From NCBI GenBank assembly GCA_035438985.1, contig DAORJK010000030.1, positions 1-21,340 of the forward strand: a DNA stretch of 21,340 bases, in the 5' to 3' direction. The stretch is from UBA4408 sp002389785 (GTDB lineage: Bacteria > Bacteroidota > Bacteroidia > UBA4408). The first letter of the stretch is position 1. Every line of letters starts with the position of its first letter. Both the position numbers and the translations under genes were made by a program. This document shows, piece by piece, positions 4,771 to 12,003 of the stretch. The notes below the pieces were generated by a model that was not told the origin of the DNA, ran no database searches, and saw nothing but the letters and a program-made list of their open reading frames with translations.

Positions 4771-5652
4771 ATGCGCTACTACTTTATTTTTAGTTTTCTT
4801 TTCCTTTTTCTGCAAGGCCAGGCACAATTCTTTCAACTCCCTTATCGCTTTTCAGCATTTTATCAGAATGAGTTTAATCCTGAATTTATTCGTCAACACA
4901 ACATTAAGCAAGTAAAAATTACCTACTCTAGTAAGGCCGATAATGAACGAATCAAAGAAAGCCCCAAGCAAGAATTAACCTATTTTGACAAAAACGGATT
5001 CCCTGAAAGAAAAATTTCCATCAATGCCAACGACAGTGTTGAAACGTTTTACTACTATACAGCCAATCACATAAGCATCCTGCGTGAATTTAATTCGGGC
5101 GGTATTAATACCTTTTATTTTAGCTACGATTCTGCAGCTAATCTTACTAAGATTGTTCAATGCAAAGAGGAAAATGCAGCTGATACTAAACACTTTTTCA
5201 GATTAAAAAAGCAAGAAGTACTATGGCTCGAATCCTATACTTACGAGCAAATTAGTCCCAAGCAGATTCGAAAAAAAATTTCCAACGATGTGGGAGCTGT
5301 TTACAAGGAGTCGTTTTTATACCTCAACGAAAAGGGCAAAACACTTGAAGAAAATGAGCGTTTTGTAGTAACAGGTGTTAGTCAAAATTTGCTTTATAGT
5401 TATAGCGAAGAAGGTACCGTTAAAAGCATCGATTTTGTCACCGATGTGGTTGGAAAATTGGAAGAAAATTTTACTTTTACATACGATAGCAAGGGAAACC
5501 GTGCAAGCGAAACTTTTTTTAGAAATCGAGAGCAACGCTGGCAAAAAACGTATTTTTACGATGCAAAGCAACAGTTTCCTGAAGCCATAATATTAAAGTA
5601 CCCAAATCAAAGTACCTTCTATTTGCAAACTTTTAAAGTTGAATTTTACTAA
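4771..5652 (+). CDS. Secreted protein of unknown function with YD-like repeats
   Basis: A 293-residue protein with a signal peptide (MRYYFIFSFLFLFLQGQA, cut after residue 18); no lipobox cysteine. The rest is a run of short beta units with tyrosine/phenylalanine and acidic-glycine turns, such as TYFDKNGFPERK, FYFSYDSAANLTK, YSYSEEGTVKS and FTYDSKGNRAS. These resemble the YD repeats of RHS-like and MORN-like beta proteins, but the protein is too short for an RHS toxin and has no catalytic motif that I recognise. It ends nine bases before kbl and is probably co-transcribed with it. A possible -7 element TATTTTTG (4752-4759) would give a very short leader. Likely periplasmic or outer-membrane associated; function unknown. 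Confidence 0.7.
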   Translation: MRYYFIFSFLFLFLQGQAQFFQLPYRFSAFYQNEFNPEFIRQHNIKQVKITYSSKADNERIKESPKQELTYFDKNGFPERKISINANDSVETFYYYTANHISILREFNSGGINTFYFSYDSAANLTKIVQCKEENAADTKHFFRLKKQEVLWLESYTYEQISPKQIRKKISNDVGAVYKESFLYLNEKGKTLEENERFVVTGVSQNLLYSYSEEGTVKSIDFVTDVVGKLEENFTFTYDSKGNRASETFFRNREQRWQKTYFYDAKQQFPEAIILKYPNQSTFYLQTFKVEFY

Positions 5653-5661
5653 GTAAAAAAT

Positions 5662-6852
5662 ATGACAACAGATTTTATCAGCCACCTCAGTACCGAACTT
5701 CAAGCAATTAAAGATGCAGGCTTGTTTAAAAACGAACGCGTTATTATAAGCCCTCAGGGAGCCGACATTAAAGTAAACACTGGCGCAGAGGTAATTAATT
5801 TTTGTGCAAATAATTACTTAGGTTTATCTTCCCATCCCAAGGTAATTGCAGCAGCCAAAGCAGCACTTGACACCCATGGATTTGGAATGAGTAGTGTTCG
5901 CTTTATATGTGGAACACAGGATATTCATAAAACACTAGAACAAAAAATTGCTGCATTTTTAGGAACAGAGGACACCATCTTATACGCAGCTGCTTTTGAT
6001 GCAAATGGAGGAGTTTTTGAACCTTTGTTTTCGGAAGAAGATGCCATTATTTCAGATGCACTTAATCATGCTTCAATTATTGATGGAGTACGTTTATGCA
6101 AGGCAAAACGATACCGCTACGCAAACAGCGATATGAACGACTTGGAAGAACAACTGAAGCTTGCTCAGGCACAGCGCTATCGTATAATTGTTACCGATGG
6201 AGTATTTAGCATGGATGGTTACATTGCTAAGCTTGACGAAATTTGCAAGCTGGCCGAAAAGTACAATGCCATGGTTATGGTGGATGAATGTCATGCGTCT
6301 GGATTTATTGGTAAAACCGGTCGAGGCACGCACGAACACAACGGCGTAATGGGAAAAATTGATATCATTACCGGAACACTTGGAAAAGCATTAGGTGGAG
6401 CCATGGGTGGTTTTACTTCCGGTAAAAAGGAAGTTATTGCTATGCTGCGTCAACGTTCAAGACCTTATCTGTTTTCTAACTCATTAGCACCTTCTATTGT
6501 TGGGGCGTCCATTGCTGTTATGGATTTATTAAGTGAGACAACTGCTTTACGTGACAAGGTAATGAGCAATGCACTTTATTTCAGAGAGGGTATGACTAAA
6601 GCCGGATTTGATATAAAGCCCGGAATTCATCCTATTACTCCAGTAATGTTGTATGATGCGAAACTAGCGCAAGTATTTGCCGAGAAATTATTGGCTGAAG
6701 GTATTTACGTAATTGGATTTTTCTACCCTGTAGTTCCAAAAGATCTCGCCCGAATCAGGGTGCAGATTTCGGCTGCTCACGAAATACATCATCTTGATAA
6801 AGCCATCGCAGCGTTCACCAAAGTTGGCAAAGAATTGGGTGTACTCAAATAG
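5662..6852 (+). CDS. kbl: Glycine C-acetyltransferase (2-amino-3-ketobutyrate CoA ligase)
   Basis: PLP-dependent enzyme of the alpha-oxoamine synthase family (396 residues, the usual length). It interconverts 2-amino-3-ketobutyrate plus CoA with glycine plus acetyl-CoA in threonine breakdown. Visible marks: FCANNYLGLSSHP (residues 47-59), the substrate-loop GTQDIHKTLE (84-93), the VDECHASGFIG segment holding the PLP-contacting Asp (208), and the PLP lysine Lys242 in TGTLGKALGG. These fit KBL rather than serine palmitoyltransferase or BioF. The partner threonine dehydrogenase gene (tdh) is not in the window. The gene follows a secreted protein gene by nine bases and converges with the adaptor gene ten bases beyond its stop. 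Confidence 0.93.
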   Translation: MTTDFISHLSTELQAIKDAGLFKNERVIISPQGADIKVNTGAEVINFCANNYLGLSSHPKVIAAAKAALDTHGFGMSSVRFICGTQDIHKTLEQKIAAFLGTEDTILYAAAFDANGGVFEPLFSEEDAIISDALNHASIIDGVRLCKAKRYRYANSDMNDLEEQLKLAQAQRYRIIVTDGVFSMDGYIAKLDEICKLAEKYNAMVMVDECHASGFIGKTGRGTHEHNGVMGKIDIITGTLGKALGGAMGGFTSGKKEVIAMLRQRSRPYLFSNSLAPSIVGASIAVMDLLSETTALRDKVMSNALYFREGMTKAGFDIKPGIHPITPVMLYDAKLAQVFAEKLLAEGIYVIGFFYPVVPKDLARIRVQISAAHEIHHLDKAIAAFTKVGKELGVLK

Positions 6853-6862
6853 TATAGGCTAC

Positions 6863-8248
6863 TTAAGATTTCTTCTTAAAAAGTTCTGATTTATCGACCT
6901 TTTTAACAGGTGTATTGTTTTTTAAAAGTTTAGAAACTGCGCTATATGGGGCATAAATTATTTCGTCGCCGTTATTTATTCCACTTTTTATTTCAATGAA
7001 ATTATTGTCTTGAATACCGGTGACAACTTCAGTTAAGCGCGCTTTTTCGTCAGCCAACACAAACACATACTCTTTAGTTTTTTCTTGTCTTTTGGCAGTT
7101 GTTGAGGAAGAATTTGATTGATTATTTTCACTTTCTTGAGATGCAATTTCCGCATCGTTGCTTGTTTTGTTTTTTGCGCCAAATGAACTGGTGTCCTCTC
7201 GTGTTGTAACAGCTTGTATTGGTATTGAAATTACCTTGTCAACAGTTTGAGTATGTATATCAACTGTTGCCGACATGCCCGGTCGAAAGGGGGAATAATT
7301 TTTTTTATCTGCAGGAATCAACTCTTTGTAACTCTCTTGCAGAATGCGAATCTTCACAGTAAAATTGGTTACTTGATCAGCAGACGAACCTGTGATATTG
7401 GCTGAGTTAGCTACTTCTGTAACCAATCCGTTAAATTTTTTATCCAAATAGGCATCCACTTCAATATCGGCGGTATCACCCAAACTTATTCGAACAATAT
7501 CATTTTCATTCACTTCAACATTCACCTCCATTTCATTTAAATCGGCAATGCGCATAATTTCAGTGCCTGCCATTTGAGATGTTCCAACCACACGTTCTCC
7601 CAGCTCTACATTTAATTTCGAAACTTTCCCGTTTACAGGTGATAAAATAGTTGTGCGTTGTAAATTATCGCTAGCTTCCTTTTGAGAAGCACTTGCATTT
7701 TTAACATTAAATTCACTTGCAGCAACTGTTTGTTTAGCCGCTTCCACATCAGCTTTTGCACTCTCGTAAGCAGCTTTAGCTGCATCAAAATCGGCTTGTG
7801 AGACTGCGTTTTGTTCGAACAATTTTTTAGTACGATTAAATATCAATTCGGTATTTGTAAAGGATGATTCAACTTGTGCTTGACGAGCTTTTGAATTAGC
7901 TAAATTTGCTTTCGAACTATTTACGGCAGCCTGCATTTTTTCGAGGTTCGACAAGTAAATATCCGGATTGATTTTACACAATACAGTTCCCTTTTTTACT
8001 TCATCGCCTTCTTTTACATTTAACTCAACAATTTGACCTGATACGTCCGGACTGATTTTAACCTCTACTTCGGGTTGTACTTTACCACTGGCCGAAACCG
8101 TTTCAATAATTTTGCGCAAAGCGGCTTTTTCAGTAACAACTTCGGTTTTATCGACACTTCCAATCCAACCAACTTTTTTGGCAATTATTAGCGCAATAAT
8201 TAAAACAACTGTGCCGATAAAAAGGTGCTTTAATTTTATTTTTTTCAT
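6863..8248 (-). CDS. HlyD/MacA-like periplasmic adaptor subunit
   Basis: A 461-residue membrane-fusion protein. One N-terminal transmembrane segment (about residues 8-24) anchors it to the inner membrane. A first biotinyl/lipoyl half (about 60-95: VSPDVSG-type pattern ISPDVSGQIVELNVKEGDEV) is followed by a long alpha-helical hairpin rich in Ala, Lys and Gln (about 100-200), the second lipoyl half (TILSPVNGKVSKLNVELGE), a beta-barrel and a membrane-proximal region. A low-complexity Ser/Asn/Lys insert (about 360-395) is unusual. MacA-type adaptors link an ABC transporter (MacB) to TolC. It follows the TolC-like gene by 33 bases in one operon, but no ABC transporter gene is next to it; the operon ends here, convergent with kbl. 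Confidence 0.88.
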   Translation of the reverse strand: MKKIKLKHLFIGTVVLIIALIIAKKVGWIGSVDKTEVVTEKAALRKIIETVSASGKVQPEVEVKISPDVSGQIVELNVKEGDEVKKGTVLCKINPDIYLSNLEKMQAAVNSSKANLANSKARQAQVESSFTNTELIFNRTKKLFEQNAVSQADFDAAKAAYESAKADVEAAKQTVAASEFNVKNASASQKEASDNLQRTTILSPVNGKVSKLNVELGERVVGTSQMAGTEIMRIADLNEMEVNVEVNENDIVRISLGDTADIEVDAYLDKKFNGLVTEVANSANITGSSADQVTNFTVKIRILQESYKELIPADKKNYSPFRPGMSATVDIHTQTVDKVISIPIQAVTTREDTSSFGAKNKTSNDAEIASQESENNQSNSSSTTAKRQEKTKEYVFVLADEKARLTEVVTGIQDNNFIEIKSGINNGDEIIYAPYSAVSKLLKNNTPVKKVDKSELFKKKS

Positions 8249-8281
8249 GATTCATCTGTTGTTAACAAAGGTGCAAGCTAA

Positions 8282-9712
8282 TTAAAAGGAAATAGGTTTT
8301 CCTTGATAAAAGTTAAGTACATTTAGTTTAAAAATAAAATCATATTTCGACTGTGCAAGTTCCGATTCAGCCTTGGCTAATTTATTTTTAGCATCGTTGT
8401 ATTCAACTGAATTCAACATTCCCAAATTGTATCGCTGTTCACTATAGGAAAATGATTCACGAAATGCAGTTACAGCTTTTTGTGTAGCCACATTTTTTTT
8501 AAATGCAGCTTGTGCATCTGAATATGCCTGCTGAATAGATTTGTATAAAGTTTTTTCGGCAGTTTCTAAATTTAATTCGGCACTTAGTTTATTTATTTTA
8601 GCCCGGTTTATTGAATTTCGAACTTGAAATCCATTAAAAATGGGGATACTTAAATTAAATCCAAAAGACTTGTTGAGGTTGTCATTAATTTGTTTGGAGA
8701 AGGGAGTTTTTTCGTAATTATTAAGTAAAACAGGACCTAATACTTGCTCATTAGAAGAAGTTATATAAGGTGTTGCAGCTATACCATATAGTGGTTCACC
8801 CACCATTCGCTGACTAAGCCCCGAATAACCTGTACCATAAGAACCACTCATGGTTAACTGAGGGCTTAAACTACCTTTGGCGATGGAGATTCCTTTTTCG
8901 GCACTCTTAATTTTTAAATTAGCGCTCTTAATTTCAGGGCGATTGGCCAATGCATTTTGATAAATTGCACCAACATCTGAAAGTGCTTCAGCGCTAATAT
9001 TTTCAGGAAGTAAAGGGCGTGCAATTTTAAAATTCTTAGTATCTTCCAATTCCAACAATTGCGCTAAATTTAAATAGGATATATCCAAATTGTTTTGTGC
9101 GGTAACTACCTGTACTTCTTCATTTGCGGCTTGCGATTCAATGCTTAGTAAATTCCCTTTGGCGCTGCTTCCTGCTTCAACTAATTTTTTAGTACGCTCA
9201 ACTTGACTTATAGTAAGCAACAATTGTTTTTGTGCCAACTCTAAAATTTCTGTGTCAAACAAAATTTGTAAATAAGCAGAAGCAACGTACAATGATATAT
9301 CAGAAATTATTTTTTCAGTATCAAACTTACCCGCAGCCAACATAAGTTGATTTTGCTTAATGGTATTGTAAGCTTGTAAACCATTAAATAAATTTACATT
9401 GGCTTGCAAGCTATATCGGTCGGAACGAACTTTTTCGGTGGCAAAATTATTGGTAAAAGGGTCAATTGTTTTACCATAGTTGTAATAATTGGAAGCGCCT
9501 GCATTTACTGACGGTAAGAGTGCGGCTTCACTCTGTAGCAAATTCCCTTTGGTTAAATCGGTTGATAAAACGCTTTGCTTTATTTGAATATTGTGCTTTA
9601 ACGCATGCTCAATACATTGCTGCAAAGTCCATGATTCTTCAGCTTTGGCAGTGAAAGCAAAAATCGGAAATAGGAGTAAAAGCAATACTATTTTTCGAAA
9701 ACTGTGTTGCAT
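8282..9712 (-). CDS. TolC-family outer membrane efflux protein
   Basis: A 476-residue exported protein with a signal peptide (MQHSFRKIVLLLLLFPIFAF, cut near AKA at 22-24) and two tandem OEP repeats. The first begins SWTLQQCIEHALKHNIQIKQ, the standard start of TolC-like proteins, and the second has PEIKSANLKIKSAEKGISIAKGSLSPQL. The C-terminal YNLGMLNSVEYNDAKNKLAKAES helix is also typical. It forms the trimeric outer-membrane channel for the adaptor encoded downstream. As first gene of the pair it carries the promoter: an exact -7 box lies 20 bases upstream of the ATG. The substrate cannot be told from sequence. Confidence 0.92.
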   Translation of the reverse strand: MQHSFRKIVLLLLLFPIFAFTAKAEESWTLQQCIEHALKHNIQIKQSVLSTDLTKGNLLQSEAALLPSVNAGASNYYNYGKTIDPFTNNFATEKVRSDRYSLQANVNLFNGLQAYNTIKQNQLMLAAGKFDTEKIISDISLYVASAYLQILFDTEILELAQKQLLLTISQVERTKKLVEAGSSAKGNLLSIESQAANEEVQVVTAQNNLDISYLNLAQLLELEDTKNFKIARPLLPENISAEALSDVGAIYQNALANRPEIKSANLKIKSAEKGISIAKGSLSPQLTMSGSYGTGYSGLSQRMVGEPLYGIAATPYITSSNEQVLGPVLLNNYEKTPFSKQINDNLNKSFGFNLSIPIFNGFQVRNSINRAKINKLSAELNLETAEKTLYKSIQQAYSDAQAAFKKNVATQKAVTAFRESFSYSEQRYNLGMLNSVEYNDAKNKLAKAESELAQSKYDFIFKLNVLNFYQGKPISF

Positions 9713-9731
9713 AGTTTTTTTGAATAAATAG

Positions 9732-9739
9732 CAAATTTA
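9732..9739 (-). promoter_or_regulatory. -7 promoter element of the tolC-like operon
   Basis: TAAATTTG on the minus strand matches TAnnTTTG exactly; a start around 9726 would give a leader of about 14 bases. No clear -33 TTTG is seen at the right distance. Confidence 0.4.
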
Positions 9740-9795
9740 TAATAATCCTTGTACACCATTCGTTAATAATGTTTAATTAGTTTTCTGAAATAGGT

Positions 9796-9803
9796 TACAT
9801 TTG
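9796..9803 (+). promoter_or_regulatory. -7 promoter element of the siaC-like gene
   Basis: TACATTTG matches TAnnTTTG exactly. Transcription near 9810 would give a leader of about 30 bases before the ATG at 9840. The -33 region is weak. This promoter diverges from the tolC-like one 57 bases away. Confidence 0.4.
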
Positions 9804-9839
9804 AAAAATAAATCCCGATCAAAAATTAGAACGAATTAG

Positions 9840-10214
9840 ATGAAAAAATTAATCCTCGAGGAAGACACCGATTTTCCCGGAATTATTTTAGACAAGGAAG
9901 CCGGAATTTTTAAAATTACCGGTCGCTCTATTCCTCATGATACATCAAAGTTTTACATTCCGGTAATTGAATGGTTTCGTGAATATTCGCATAATCCCAA
10001 CGAACAAACAGCTTTTGAATTTAAACTCGAATATTTTAATACATCTTCTCAAAAATACATTGCCGATTTATTTAAACTGCTGGATAAGATGTTTAAAAAC
10101 GGTTACAAAACTAAAGTAGTGTGGATATATCAGCACGACGACGACGATATGCGCGACATCGGGAAAGAGTTTGATTATATTTTTGAATTACCTTTTGAAT
10201 TTAAAGAATACTAA
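9840..10214 (+). CDS. SiaC-family regulatory phosphoprotein (DUF1987)
   Basis: A 124-residue cytoplasmic protein of the DUF1987/SiaC family, fold related to STAS anti-anti-sigma proteins. The N-terminal half carries FPGIILDKEAGIFKITGRS, followed by FYIPVIEWFREY and the conserved FEFKLEYFNTSSQKYIADLF. Thr68 in NTSS corresponds to the phosphorylated threonine of Pseudomonas SiaC as I recall it. In that system SiaB phosphorylates and the PP2C phosphatase SiaA dephosphorylates SiaC, which switches the diguanylate cyclase SiaD. A SpoIIE-type phosphatase gene lies 1.8 kb away (12004). No SiaB or GGDEF gene is in the window. The stop overlaps the end of the convergent alkyltransferase-like gene by four bases. 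Confidence 0.88.
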   Translation: MKKLILEEDTDFPGIILDKEAGIFKITGRSIPHDTSKFYIPVIEWFREYSHNPNEQTAFEFKLEYFNTSSQKYIADLFKLLDKMFKNGYKTKVVWIYQHDDDDMRDIGKEFDYIFELPFEFKEY

Positions 10215-10549
10215 AGGCTAAGCTCTTTTCGCGGATCCCAAAAGTGCTTAGTGAAATTCAGAATCTGATCATCTTTTACCTTAACACCTTCTTTCTCGAG
10301 TAGCTGCTGCATGGCATCTGAAGTAACAAAATGATGTTTTCCCGATAACATCCCGTTTCTGTTAACTACTCTGTGAGCCGGAACTTTTGGTTTTTGTTGA
10401 TGTGCAGCATTCATCGCCCAGCCAACCATCCGTGCTGATTTTGCACTTCCCAAATAGGCAGCAATTGCGCCATAACTGGTTACTCTTCCTTTGGGAATTA
10501 AACGTGCTACTTGGTATACTAAATCAAAAAAACCCGGCTCCTGTTGCAT
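10211..10549 (-). CDS. Alkyltransferase-like (ATL) protein, MGMT family without the catalytic cysteine
   Basis: The 112-residue product is the DNA-binding domain of O6-alkylguanine-DNA alkyltransferase: IPKGRVTSYGAIAAYLG (helix-turn-helix, Tyr26), the Arg finger Arg40 in SARMVGWAMN, and PAHRVVNRNG. In active enzymes the last motif is PCHRV; here Ala58 replaces the acceptor Cys, which defines ATL proteins. These bind O6-alkylguanine, flip the base and hand the lesion to nucleotide excision repair instead of repairing it. It is the last gene of the trmB, pentapeptide protein, ATL operon, 20 bases after the preceding gene. Confidence 0.9.
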   Translation of the reverse strand: MQQEPGFFDLVYQVARLIPKGRVTSYGAIAAYLGSAKSARMVGWAMNAAHQQKPKVPAHRVVNRNGMLSGKHHFVTSDAMQQLLEKEGVKVKDDQILNFTKHFWDPRKELSL

Positions 10550-10569
10550 TGTTCTAATTTCGAAATAAA

Positions 10570-11136
10570 TTAAACAACAACAATGTCGTAATTCAACAAT
10601 AATCCTGCAAGACCGTTTTGCGAAAATTTTGCCTTCTTAATTTTGTTTTCCTCCGGATGAATTCTGTAATTAAAACTAGTACTGAAATCTGCTTTTTCGA
10701 GAATTGTTTCGAAAAATGTAGCATCCAGAAGATTACAATTTTCAAAGACTGAACTGCTTAAGTCAGCCTGTGTAAAATCGGTTTCATTTAAGTTACAATT
10801 CACAAAAGTTGTTTGCTTTAATTTCAACTTGTAAAACGAAGCTAAGTTGAGCAAACATCCGTTAAAATTTAAGGCTAACAAAAAAGGATTGCAATTGCTA
10901 AAATCACAGCCGGTTAATTTACAATTAATAAAACGTGCTGTTTTTAAACCGGTATTTTTAAACTTAACCAAACTCATATCACAGTCCTGAAAGCTGCAAT
11001 CACTAAAGGTATAAGCGCCTAGTTCTGCTCCGGAAAAATTGCAATTTACAAAGCTGCAATTTTCAAATTCGCAAAGCGTTTTAAGTTCATCGGCAAAGGA
11101 AATTCCTTTGTAGTTTTTATCTTCTATTACTAGCAT
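10570..11136 (-). CDS. Pentapeptide-repeat protein
   Basis: A 188-residue soluble protein of consecutive pentapeptide repeats with Phe/Leu at the central position and an unusually frequent Cys, seen in CSFVNCNFSGAELG, CSFQDCDMSLVKF, CKLTGCDFSNC, TTFVNCNLNETDFTQADL and VFENCNLLDATF. Such repeats fold into a right-handed quadrilateral beta helix. Some family members (Qnr, MfpA) mimic DNA and protect gyrase from quinolones, but the size and repeat layout alone do not show that. The start ATG at 11136 follows trmB by eight bases, so it is co-transcribed. Role unknown. Confidence 0.85.
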   Translation of the reverse strand: MLVIEDKNYKGISFADELKTLCEFENCSFVNCNFSGAELGAYTFSDCSFQDCDMSLVKFKNTGLKTARFINCKLTGCDFSNCNPFLLALNFNGCLLNLASFYKLKLKQTTFVNCNLNETDFTQADLSSSVFENCNLLDATFFETILEKADFSTSFNYRIHPEENKIKKAKFSQNGLAGLLLNYDIVVV

Positions 11137-11144
11137 TCTATTAG

Positions 11145-11840
11145 TTATAAGCTAAAACGGATGTAACAAATTTTAAATCCTTTTTCAGAAAACTTTTTTT
11201 CATAAAAGGTTTGTATCGAAAATGTTTCTGTAGGATAACTTTTTTGGACTTCAGGTATTCTGCTTGAAAGCTCAGCATATAAATCGGAGCTGTGTTGCTG
11301 CAAAGTTAATTTTTGTTCCGCTATAATTTCAAGTGTATAACGGTACAGTAATTCACTATCTGTTTTTAAATGAATGCTTCCACCGGGTTTCATAATGTTT
11401 CTGTAATGCTCCAAGAAACGGGGTGAAGTTAATCGCTTTTTAATTCGGGCGATTTGTGGTTGGGGATCTGGAAAGGTTATCCAAATTTCTTCCACTTCTT
11501 GAGGTGCAAATGAAAACTCAATATTTTCAATACGTGTGCGCAAAAATGCTACATTATTAAGATTCGTTTCGAGTGCAGTTTTAGCTCCTCTCCAAATTCG
11601 GTTTCCTTTTAAATCAATTCCAATAAAATTTTTTTGAGGGTGATTGGTTGCAAGTCCTAAAGAATATTCACCTTTCCCGCAACCAAGCTCTAGCACAAGC
11701 GGATTGGAATTGTTGAAATAAGTTGAATTCCATTTGCCTTTCAGTTTAAATTCAGGAATGTTTTCAGTGTGTTGTAGGTGGTGAAATACATTCTTAAAAT
11801 TTTCAATTTCTGCAAACTGTCTTAACTTGTGCTTTGCCAT
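11145..11840 (-). CDS. trmB: tRNA (guanine(46)-N7)-methyltransferase
   Basis: SAM-dependent methyltransferase forming m7G46 in the variable loop of tRNAs. The 231-residue product has motif I LELGCGKGEYS (50-60), the acidic motif II around FIGIDLKG (72-79), and the family signature ITFPDPQPQIARIKKRLTSP (121-140) where other bacteria have DPWPKxRHxKRR. HLKTD (157-161) follows. Length and motifs are complete. It is the first gene of the operon; a TATTTTTG -7 box lies 31 bases upstream. Confidence 0.93.
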   Translation of the reverse strand: MAKHKLRQFAEIENFKNVFHHLQHTENIPEFKLKGKWNSTYFNNSNPLVLELGCGKGEYSLGLATNHPQKNFIGIDLKGNRIWRGAKTALETNLNNVAFLRTRIENIEFSFAPQEVEEIWITFPDPQPQIARIKKRLTSPRFLEHYRNIMKPGGSIHLKTDSELLYRYTLEIIAEQKLTLQQHSSDLYAELSSRIPEVQKSYPTETFSIQTFYEKKFSEKGFKICYIRFSL

Positions 11841-11870
11841 TTCTTTATTTTCCTAATTTTTAATAAGGCG

Positions 11871-11878
11871 CAAAAATA
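11871..11878 (-). promoter_or_regulatory. -7 promoter element of the trmB operon
   Basis: TATTTTTG on the minus strand matches TAnnTTTG; start near 11865 gives a leader of about 25 bases. No convincing -33 element. Confidence 0.4.
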
Positions 11879-12003
11879 CAGCTTAATCAATAATCATCTT
11901 TTAAATTCATGGATTTGTCTATAGTAATTGAATATTTTACTACAAATTAAACGAGCTATTGGATTATTCAGTACACTTGTAACTCCATGAAATTCATAAT
12001 ACA

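Noticed and set aside
5662..6852. kbl as serine palmitoyltransferase for sphingolipid synthesis, common in Bacteroidota
   Set aside because: The GTQDIHKTLE and VDECHASGFIG segments match glycine C-acetyltransferase.
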